A DNA stretch of 7,021 nucleotides from assembly GCA_934699305.1 (NCBI GenBank), contig CAKUWM010000147.1, positions 1 to 7,021 on the forward strand. Direction: 5' to 3'. Origin of the DNA: an uncultured Saprospiraceae bacterium (GTDB taxonomy: Bacteria > Bacteroidota > Bacteroidia > Chitinophagales > Saprospiraceae). Below, one piece after another: positions 1-5,275 of the stretch. The position numbers and the translations under genes are program-made. The notes beneath the pieces are model-generated. The model was not told where the DNA came from, did not search any database, and saw only the letters and a program-made list of their open reading frames with translations. The stretch's first letter is position 1; each line of letters opens with the position of its first letter.

Positions 1-449
1 TCCAAAGCATTTACAAAATGAAATCTATTTACGGTTTTTATTTCTTCGGAAAATTTATCCCAAGAAAGGAAAAGCGGTTGAGTAACGTCTTCCTCTGCTC
101 CTGTATTATGAAACCTTAATCTTACAGGGTTGTCTAAAACATTTTGATAATTGGCAATGTCATCTTTAATAATCTCAGCAATGAGCTGTTTTATATTATT
201 TGTATCAATTAGTTTTTGGGTAAATACCTTTTTATGAAAATCCGTAATGATTTGACTTTCTAATGGTTTTCCATTGACGGTATCAACTTCATACAAGTCA
301 ATAATCCCAAGAAAGAAAGGGTTTAATTCGGAAGCCTCATAGACACTCACATTTTCGGACAGGCAATAATCACAATTATCTGTTATCTTGTTACCCAAAA
401 TGATAGCATTTATATAACTGCTCTCAAAACAATTTGTGCAACAATTCAT
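1..449 (-). CDS. Protein with N-terminal double-CxxC domain, probable RES-domain protein (partial, 3' end outside window)
   Basis: The frame starts at an ATG at 449-447 and stays open to the window edge (149 codons). Cysteines C3, C4, C7, C26 and C29 include two CxxC pairs (C4-C7 and C26-C29), so a small zinc ribbon is likely at the N-terminus. A helical stretch follows, then near the edge a segment reading SWDKFSEEIKTVNRFHF. From memory, this arrangement matches the HEPN/RES N-terminal domain found ahead of RES domains. RES proteins such as the MbcT and ParT toxins break down NAD+ or modify proteins using NAD+. The RES catalytic part would lie beyond base 1 and is not seen, so toxin activity is inferred. 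The ATG comes one base after the stop of the preceding gene (TAG-T-ATG), so translation is probably coupled. It is the last visible gene of a three-gene operon. The frame is certain; the family call is moderate. Confidence 0.72.
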   Translation of the reverse strand, partial: MNCCTNCFESSYINAIILGNKITDNCDYCLSENVSVYEASELNPFFLGIIDLYEVDTVNGKPLESQIITDFHKKVFTQKLIDTNNIKQLIAEIIKDDIANYQNVLDNPVRLRFHNTGAEEDVTQPLFLSWDKFSEEIKTVNRFHFVNAL

Positions 450-450
450 A

Positions 451-1392
451 CTAAATCAATTTCAATACTAAATCTATATGGTTCATTAAGGAAAGTTTCT
501 TCAATGTCCCTAATCCTGGAAAGTGTCCGTTTTCGTGAAATCGTCTAAATTCAGATATAGCAATAGAGTCATAGCCTGTTTGGTCACACCAAGCAATAAG
601 TTTATCTAACGCCTCAGCAAACTTTCCTGCAATATCTGATGTGTCATCATTTGAGTCAGAAACAAAATGTTTAACTTTTATTCTATTTGTCTGTGCTTCC
701 GCATAAGATAAATGTATCGCAACAGCATAGGGAAGAAACCCTGTTTCCGAATATTCCTCTCCAATAGAAAGATAGTCCGAAAAACCTTCAAACCCTTCTT
801 CTTTGTAATAGATATGTTCTTCTGAAAAATTGCTTTCATCTACTTGCAAATAATCCGCATTCTTTGTTTGAGCATTGAAATAATCATCAAGTTCAATTAA
901 GGTATTTCTTTCAAAATTTCTAAAATATCTTCTACTTGTCGATGATAGATTGATTACATTATATCGAATGGCAAAATGTTCTTGATATGATTTAAGAACA
1001 TCTGAAATGTTATCAAACACGGCATTATGAATAATACTTAGAGCAGGAATAACTTTTGCATATTGTTGTAAAATGCCAATAGCTTTTGAATGGTCTATCC
1101 TATTATGGAAAATAACACCTATCTGATAATTTGTATAATCTCCAACTGAACTGCTAATAGCATTAAAGATTGCATTGGTATCTTTGAATGTTCCTACTTG
1201 TGGATTAACAACAACTGTAAAGTTGATATCATTACTTGCTAATTCTTTTATCGTAGTCTTTAAAGTAGAAGAATCCTTGACAGGTTCAATAATAGGAGAT
1301 ACTTTTTCTTTATTTGGCAAAAGAACAGGTTTAGTTAATTCTCTTATTCCTATCAACTCAAACTGCTTTCCTCTTATATACGGTTGATACAT
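451..1392 (-). CDS. sce7725 family (beta family-like) protein
   Basis: This is a complete 313-residue protein. Its opening MYQPYIRGKQFELIGIREL followed by ISPIIEPVKD around residues 32-41 is the recognisable signature of the sce7725 family, named after a Sorangium cellulosum locus and related to Pfam beta-protein-like sequences. The biochemical activity of this family is not known to me. No membrane segment or signal peptide is visible, so it is probably cytoplasmic. The ATG at 1392 overlaps the end of the upstream sce7726-family gene by 19 bp, and the stop lies one base before the next gene, so all three are probably made from one message. The pairing of sce7725 with sce7726 is a known genomic association and supports both calls. 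The gene is AT-rich compared with the hipBA and kinase genes in this window, which fits recent acquisition. Confidence 0.85.
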   Translation of the reverse strand: MYQPYIRGKQFELIGIRELTKPVLLPNKEKVSPIIEPVKDSSTLKTTIKELASNDINFTVVVNPQVGTFKDTNAIFNAISSSVGDYTNYQIGVIFHNRIDHSKAIGILQQYAKVIPALSIIHNAVFDNISDVLKSYQEHFAIRYNVINLSSTSRRYFRNFERNTLIELDDYFNAQTKNADYLQVDESNFSEEHIYYKEEGFEGFSDYLSIGEEYSETGFLPYAVAIHLSYAEAQTNRIKVKHFVSDSNDDTSDIAGKFAEALDKLIAWCDQTGYDSIAISEFRRFHENGHFPGLGTLKKLSLMNHIDLVLKLI

Positions 1393-2243
1393 ACGCTTTT
1401 GGTTGCTAAAAAATTATACAATCTTTGATATTCCTGCTCATTAAAATCCAAAGAATTACAAATGTGCTTTAGTTCTCTTGGGGTTTTAGATGATTTCAGC
1501 AAGTCGGGGTTCAATAGTTTTCTCTCTTTTAGTTTATTTAATACCTGCTTTTGAAAATCAACTATATCAATTGTGGCAAGTAGTTCGTAACAAGCTCTAA
1601 AAATCTTTGTATTAGGAACATCAGGGACAGAACCAAAATTAACAGCAACTAAATCAAGATACTCTTGCTTTCTCAATATTTTAAAAATAGTTTCAAAGTC
1701 GAAGAAAGATTTATTTGCATCTGCCTCTTTTATTGTTTCCAATTTATTTTTGGCATTTAATGCGATAATACCAATGCTTGTATTTTCGTATTCAACTTGG
1801 AGCTTTTTAGCATATTTTTCATCTGTAACAATATGTACCTCATTGGCAAATTTTTGGTAGTCATTTATTTGTTTTGCCAATTTTTCTAATCCGTCAAGTT
1901 CCGTTTTAATCTCATAGACTCTTACAGCACCGTTCAACATAACCAAGTCAGCTTTTGAAGCACCAATTTTTAGTTCATTAAGTGTTAATGTTGATTTTAA
2001 GCTATGAGTTTTTATAATATCAATAATCAAATTATTCTTATAGATGTATTCACATCTATATTGCTTTTGTAAGGACTTATATAAAGACTTGATTATGTCT
2101 AAGTTGGTTTCGTATGAGGTAGTGTTGCAGTATTTATCTATTTGTTTTTGAAAAAGCACATAATCGTCTTCCCGTACTATCTTTTGGAACATAGGCGGGG
2201 AGAAAATTTGTGATAATACTCTCAACTTTTGTATAGTTTTCAT
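1374..2243 (-). CDS. sce7726 family protein, PD-(D/E)XK nuclease-like
   Basis: This is a complete 289-residue protein and the first gene of the leftward operon. Residues 88-125 carry a restriction-endonuclease-like core: E90 in LNELK, D99 in SKADLVMLNG, the E111-I-K113 pair in VYEIKTELD, and Q125 in the next helix. The spacing D-x11-E-x-K is typical of PD-(D/E)XK enzymes, which cut DNA using a metal ion. Nuclease activity is inferred, since no homolog's substrate is known to me. The family is named for a Sorangium locus next to sce7725, and the same partner follows here with a 19-bp overlap. The C-terminal half (residues about 180-289) is helical-looking and unassigned. The ATG at 2243 is chosen because a -7 promoter element lies only 17 bp upstream, which excludes a much longer reading frame. 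Confidence 0.85.
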   Translation of the reverse strand: MKTIQKLRVLSQIFSPPMFQKIVREDDYVLFQKQIDKYCNTTSYETNLDIIKSLYKSLQKQYRCEYIYKNNLIIDIIKTHSLKSTLTLNELKIGASKADLVMLNGAVRVYEIKTELDGLEKLAKQINDYQKFANEVHIVTDEKYAKKLQVEYENTSIGIIALNAKNKLETIKEADANKSFFDFETIFKILRKQEYLDLVAVNFGSVPDVPNTKIFRACYELLATIDIVDFQKQVLNKLKERKLLNPDLLKSSKTPRELKHICNSLDFNEQEYQRLYNFLATKSVCINRI

Positions 2244-2260
2244 ACTACTTCTTTACATTA

Positions 2261-2268
2261 CAAAGGTA
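2261..2268 (-). promoter_or_regulatory. Promoter -7 element of the sce7726-sce7725-RES operon
   Basis: On the minus strand these bases read TACCTTTG, a perfect match to the Bacteroidota -7 consensus TAnnTTTG, ending 17 bp before the sce7726-family ATG. No convincing TTG -33 element is visible at the usual distance. The leader would be only about ten bases long and has no clear ribosome binding site, which is common in this phylum. Confidence 0.6.
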
Positions 2269-2459
2269 ACAAATTACGAAAAGATAACTATTATAATGCT
2301 TGATAATTCGGTTTCGTGGCTTAAATAGGTTATAAATTTAGTCAAAAAAATGTACCAACATATACTTTAACATTATAAAACAGTATCAACAAATATATTT
2401 TTTCATTAGGGTTCTACTTAATGCTTTTAGGCAGTAGCTTCGTGACTTAACGAGTTTAA

Positions 2460-2540
2460 CCGTTCCAAATCTTCCAAAAAATGTTTCGAGATTTGTTCGG
2501 GTTCGGCTACACTGAAAATGAGGCGATTAACGAAAGTTAG
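2460..2540 (+). pseudogene. C-terminal remnant of an unidentified gene
   Basis: The frame ending at the TAG at 2538-2540 reads PFQIFQKMFRDLFGFGY and then TENEAINES, which looks like real protein. The frame is blocked by TAA just upstream, at 2457-2459. The last codons run into a good rho-independent terminator whose right arm follows the stop directly, as expected for the true 3' end of a gene. The body of the gene is missing, so this is probably what is left after a deletion or an insertion nearby. An ATG at 2481 could give a 19-residue peptide, but there is no promoter or ribosome binding site to support that. The family is not identified. Confidence 0.35.
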
Positions 2541-2555
2541 TCGCCTCTTTTATTT
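2520..2555 (+). terminator. Rho-independent terminator
   Basis: A seven-base-pair stem GAGGCGA/TCGCCTC (2520-2526 and 2541-2547) with a 14-nt loop is followed by TTTTATTTT on the plus strand. It sits at the end of the short coding remnant that reads rightwards, and no intact plus-strand gene now lies upstream of it in this window. Confidence 0.65.
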
Positions 2556-2644
2556 TACTGCTTAAACATAGCTTAAACATTTTGGTTAGATCGGTGTAGA
2601 TGATTTCAAATTTGTTTAGTGTTCTATTTAATAGCTATTGCTAT

Positions 2645-2675
2645 ATCAGTTGTCGCAAATTTTGCGACAACTGAT
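2645..2675. repeat. 31-nt near-perfect palindrome
   Basis: The left arm ATCAGTTGTCGCAAA (2645-2659) is exactly mirrored by 2661-2675, with a single central T. As RNA it would form a very stable hairpin. Neither strand shows a T-run after it, so it is not a standard terminator. It could be a protein-binding site, a recombination or transfer site, or the end of a mobile element. Its role is not known. Confidence 0.6.
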
Positions 2676-2722
2676 CCCTTGTTCAGATTTTTTTCTGAAA
2701 TATAGCCGATGTCTTATTAAGG

Positions 2723-2803
2723 TTTTCCTCTAAGAAGAAATGCCAAGGTATTTTACCCCTCACGCCGCAAGGGTGCGGGCACTATCGTTTCCAGTTTCAT
2801 CAG
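2723..2803 (+). repeat. Left copy of the direct repeat bracketing hipBA
   Basis: This 81-nt block matches 4536-4617 in the same orientation with about eight mismatches and one single-base indel (roughly 89% identity by hand alignment). Shared cores include CTAAGAAGAAATGCCAAGG, CCGCAAGGGTGC and CGTTTCCAGTTTCATCAG. Internal complementarity CCGCA/TGCGG could form a small hairpin. It ends about 100 bp before the hipB promoter. Reading frames inside are short and differ between the copies, so it is probably non-coding. Confidence 0.75.
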
Positions 2804-2902
2804 AATTTCCCCCTTGCCCGTTTCGCGGGTAATTCCTCGCGGTAACTACGTTTTCAAAATTCATCAAAACTACCCTTGCGCTATTTTTTTATTTAAAAAT
2901 CG

Positions 2903-2910
2903 TATATTTG
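2903..2910 (+). promoter_or_regulatory. hipBA promoter -7 element
   Basis: TATATTTG is a perfect match to the Bacteroidota TAnnTTTG element. A TTG at 2876-2878 could be the -33 element, although the 24-bp gap is slightly long. Transcription would start within the first palindrome just downstream, so a repressor bound there would block initiation. Confidence 0.65.
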
Positions 2911-2911
2911 T

Positions 2912-2940
2912 AATACTATAGTATTGATTATTGCAATAAT
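2912..2940. promoter_or_regulatory. Twin palindromic operators, probable HipB binding sites
   Basis: AATACTATAGTATT (2912-2925) and ATTATTGCAATAAT (2927-2940) are both perfect 14-bp palindromes separated by one base. Their centres are 15 bp apart, about one and a half helical turns. They fill the space between the -7 element and the hipB start. HipB-type antitoxins are dimeric helix-turn-helix repressors of their own operon, so these are the natural binding sites. Direct binding is inferred from position and symmetry. Confidence 0.65.
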
Positions 2941-2958
2941 AAGGTGTTTTATAATACA

Positions 2959-3267
2959 ATGATATTACTTATTACACTATCTAAAGCTCAAAAGAAACTT
3001 GCGGAAAATATTCGTGAGAGGCGTTTACATATGGGGCTTACACAAGAAGGGCTGGCTGAACGCTCTGGCGTTCCATTGCCTACGCTGAGAAAGTTTGAGC
3101 AAAAAGGAACCATATCTCTTGAGTCATTTCTAAAGCTTCTTTTGGTCGTTGGAGGCTTGGAAGAGGTTGTTGAAGTGACGAAGCATACAAAACCTACATT
3201 CTCATCCATTGATGATGTGCTGAAAGAAAATAGTAAACCACCTCGTAAACGAGGGCGACATAAATGA
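2959..3267 (+). CDS. hipB: HipB-like antitoxin, XRE-family helix-turn-helix regulator
   Basis: From the ATG at 2959 this gives a 102-residue protein. An in-frame GTG at 2944 would add five residues but lies only three bases after the second palindrome. Near the N-terminus, IRERRLHMGLTQEGLAERS followed by VPLPTLRKFEQKG is a classic HTH_3/XRE DNA-binding unit: the GLTQEGLAERSGV helix pair, then the recognition helix with its TLRKFEQ motif. The tail is basic (PPRKRGRHK). In HipBA systems this protein neutralises the HipA kinase and represses the operon. The stop codon overlaps the hipA start in an ATGA tetranucleotide, so the antitoxin comes first and translation is coupled. The two palindromes upstream fit autoregulation. 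Family confidence is high because of the HipA partner. Confidence 0.88.
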   Translation: MILLITLSKAQKKLAENIRERRLHMGLTQEGLAERSGVPLPTLRKFEQKGTISLESFLKLLLVVGGLEEVVEVTKHTKPTFSSIDDVLKENSKPPRKRGRHK

Positions 3268-4496
3268 GAAAATCAATCGCTGAAATAAAAGTGGGTTTGA
3301 ACTTTGGAAAAGGAGTCATACCTGTGGGACGGTTGGCAATGAGAGATCGTGTAATCTATTTTGAATATGCTGCATCTTTTATTCAGAAAGGGCTTGAGAT
3401 TTCTCCTTTACGGCTTCCCCTCGGCAAAGGCCTGATTGTATTTGAACAACGGCCATTTGAGGGTTTGGGAGGAGTTTTTAATGATAGCCTGCCGGATGGC
3501 TGGGGGCGTTTGTTGTTTGACCGCCTCATGCGTTCTCAAGGCATTCTGCTGTCCGAGATTAGTCCGCTTGATCGTTTAGCCCATGTTGGCTTTCAGGGGA
3601 TGGGGGCTTTGGTATATGAGCCAGATCACAGCACGGGAGAGATTGGTGAATTCATCAGTCTTGACAGGCTTGCATCGCATGCGGAAGAAGTTCTTACGGG
3701 AGCGTCAGAAGACGTTATCCAAGAGCTTTTGGCCCTAAACGGGTCATCGGCAGGAGCAAGACCCAAAGCTCTTATTGGTGTAGATAAAAGTCGCAAGAAT
3801 ATATCTCATGGGGTAAAAACCCTTCCAGAGGGTTATGAACCATGGCTTGTCAAATTCCCTAATTCTCAAGATGGCCTGGATGCCGGAGCTATTGAATATG
3901 CTTATGCTCTGATGGCAAAAGAGGCAGGTATTTCCATGCCTGAAGTGCAATTATTTCCTTCGAATAAAGGAAGCGGTTATTTCGCGGTAAAGCGTTTCGA
4001 TTGGAACAGAACTCAACGCTATCATATGCATACGGTCAGCGGTTTATTGCACAGTGATTTCAGAATACCGTCGTTAGATTATGAGGATTTACTGAATTTG
4101 ACAGGGTGGCTAACCAAAGATGTTCGTGAGGTTGAAAAAATGTATCGTTTGGCTGTTTTCAATGTCCTGTCCCATAACCGCGATGACCATGCAAAGAACT
4201 TTAGCTTTTTAATGGATGAGGCTGGGGCTTGGAAGCTGTCACCTGCCTACGATCTCACTTTTTCCAGCGGCCTAAACGGGGAACAAAGCACTATGGTAGC
4301 GGGGGAAGGTAAAAATCCTTCCGAACAACATCTTATCAAACTGGGTTTGGGCTTAAAGCTGTCAAAGCACCTTATTGAAACTATCATTGGACAAGCTAAA
4401 GATGCCCTTAATCAGTGGAGGCCTTTGGCAAAAGAATTTGGAGTAAGTAAAATAAATATAGATTTGATAGAATCTGCTCTGAAAAAAATAGTTTGA
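3264..4496 (+). CDS. hipA: HipA-family serine/threonine kinase toxin
   Basis: This is a complete 410-residue protein, close to the 440 of E. coli HipA. Residues 18-120 form the HipA N-terminal (couple_hipA) domain, including FNDSLPDGWGRLLFDRLM and PLDRLAHVGFQGMGAL. The kinase domain follows: the glycine-rich loop NGSSAGARPK (159-168), in which S161 aligns with the autophosphorylated S150 of E. coli HipA; the ATP lysine candidate K197 in WLVKFP; the catalytic loop HNRDDHAKN (304-312) with D307 and N312; and the metal-binding D330 in SPAYDL. All key residues are present, so the toxin should be active. E. coli HipA phosphorylates glutamyl-tRNA synthetase and induces dormancy, and other homologs have other targets; the target here is unknown. 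The start overlaps hipB by 4 bp. No clear terminator follows. Confidence 0.93.
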   Translation: MRKSIAEIKVGLNFGKGVIPVGRLAMRDRVIYFEYAASFIQKGLEISPLRLPLGKGLIVFEQRPFEGLGGVFNDSLPDGWGRLLFDRLMRSQGILLSEISPLDRLAHVGFQGMGALVYEPDHSTGEIGEFISLDRLASHAEEVLTGASEDVIQELLALNGSSAGARPKALIGVDKSRKNISHGVKTLPEGYEPWLVKFPNSQDGLDAGAIEYAYALMAKEAGISMPEVQLFPSNKGSGYFAVKRFDWNRTQRYHMHTVSGLLHSDFRIPSLDYEDLLNLTGWLTKDVREVEKMYRLAVFNVLSHNRDDHAKNFSFLMDEAGAWKLSPAYDLTFSSGLNGEQSTMVAGEGKNPSEQHLIKLGLGLKLSKHLIETIIGQAKDALNQWRPLAKEFGVSKINIDLIESALKKIV

Positions 4497-4535
4497 TCGG
4501 CATTGTGTAAAATAGGTTCACCTTGGTTGAGAATC

Positions 4536-4617
4536 TTTTCCTTCTAAGAAGAAATGCCAAGGGGTTTTTCCCCTCACTCCGCAAGGGTGCCGGCATCGTC
4601 GTTTCCAGTTTCATCAG
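4536..4617 (+). repeat. Right copy of the direct repeat bracketing hipBA
   Basis: This 82-nt block is the second copy of 2723-2803 in the same orientation and begins 40 bp after the hipA stop. It contains GGGG-TTTTT-CCCC (4561-4573), a short hairpin whose counterpart in the left copy has changed sequence but can still pair as GGTA/TACC. No T-run follows, so it is a poor terminator. A minus-strand frame starting MKLETTMPAPLR runs through it, but the left copy's equivalent stops after 15 residues, so coding is unlikely. Confidence 0.75.
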
Positions 4618-4696
4618 CTCTCAATCTCCGGTTCATTGTTGTTTTTTACAATAAAAGAACTATCAGGCTCTTTTATCCATTTTAGACGGCTGGTGG

Positions 4697-5257
4697 TCAG
4701 TGGATGATCAGAAACAGGTTTCCTGCCAGAACATAGTAGCGCAGAACCGACTTGATTACAAAAAAAGCCCGAATTACCGCTTACACCGCATAGAGGTGTA
4801 CCAGCATAAAGACCTGTCCGAGGTGTTTGCGAAATAACGTCTCCGCCTCAGAGAAGACCAGTGAAAACACGATCATCAGGGCTGTCAGGACATACATTAT
4901 CCTGGAAAAAACGGAAACTTCACGCGAATATCGCGGGCTGTATTTTCCGATTTCAGCAAATGCGTTAATAAAATCAATATAAACTCCGGTAATCAGAAAA
5001 AGTAAAGGTACGGTAATGTAAAAGGCTACGTCCTCGTTCGCGACAATGAAGCGAGTCTCAAAAACCTGGTCAATCCGTACAAAAAAGTACACGCCAAACA
5101 GCAAAATGTACATACCATACAACAGATAATCCCTTTTTTTGGCCTGGGCATAAACCAGCAGCATATACACCCCCATAGCGATATACGTACCCTGGAAAAT
5201 TACTGTAGTGAGTATGGAACAGGCAACCGAAGCATGGTCTTGTATAAAATGATTCAT
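4697..5257 (-). pseudogene. Truncated membrane sensor region of a LytS-type histidine kinase
   Basis: The frame starts at the ATG at 5257 and encodes several hydrophobic segments separated by charged loops. This resembles the membrane half of the plus-strand kinase next door; compare VFSRIMYVLTAL here with VFTRWIFGYTAV there. An in-frame TAA at 4781-4783 interrupts it, but the same frame continues with membrane-protein-like sequence (AVIRAFFVIKSVLRYYVLAG) to a TGA at 4697-4699. The phospho-accepting histidine region and the ATPase domain are absent. What follows is unrelated DNA leading into the right copy of the direct repeat, so the 3' half was probably removed when that region was rearranged. 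A weak -7-like element (TTATTTTG, one mismatch) lies at 5312-5319 on the minus strand. The frame also extends upstream to 5401, but the added residues look like read-through of the intergenic DNA. Confidence 0.6.
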
Positions 5258-5275
5258 AACAATATCCTTAAAATA

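Larger units (their letters stand above)
2244..2943. other. Intergenic region of about 700 bp between divergent operons
   Basis: No intact gene was found on either strand. The left half (to about 2450) is very AT-rich and full of stops. It is followed by a coding-like remnant with a terminator (2460-2553), a short tandem repeat of GCTTAAACAT at 2560-2580, a 31-nt palindrome (2645-2675), a small hairpin TTCAGA/TCTGAA with an all-T loop (2682-2699), and the left copy of a direct repeat (2723-2803). A GC-richer stretch (2804-2880) contains a degenerate echo of the end of that repeat: compare GTTTCCAGTTTCATCAG near 2788 with GTTTTCAAAATTCATCAA near 2850. The hipBA promoter comes last. The mixture suggests several past insertions and deletions. 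Confidence 0.6.

Noticed and set aside
2244..2943. CRISPR array or tRNA in the large intergenic region
   Set aside because: There are no regularly spaced repeats, and no cloverleaf with conserved D-arm and T-arm bases was found on either strand.
2988..3209. Antisense frame across hipB
   Set aside because: It lies entirely opposite a well-supported helix-turn-helix gene and has no recognisable domain.
4560..4574. Rho-independent terminator of hipBA within the right repeat
   Set aside because: The stem is only five pairs, the T-run is in the loop, and the bases after it are CACTCC.
4408..4614. Minus-strand 68-residue frame through the end of hipA and the right repeat
   Set aside because: It overlaps the hipA C-terminus in another frame, and in the left repeat copy the same frame stops after 15 residues, so it is not conserved as coding.
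2723..4617. Integron gene cassette with attC sites around hipBA
   Set aside because: The repeats lack the paired inverted core sites of attC and no integrase is visible. Direct repeats are certain, but integron capture is not supported.
4614..4750. Minus-strand open frame ending in KNNNEPEIES, overlapping the end of the truncated kinase in another frame
   Set aside because: It is only about 45 codons with no start codon or family match. It might be a gene fragment joined at the breakpoint, but the support is too thin to annotate.
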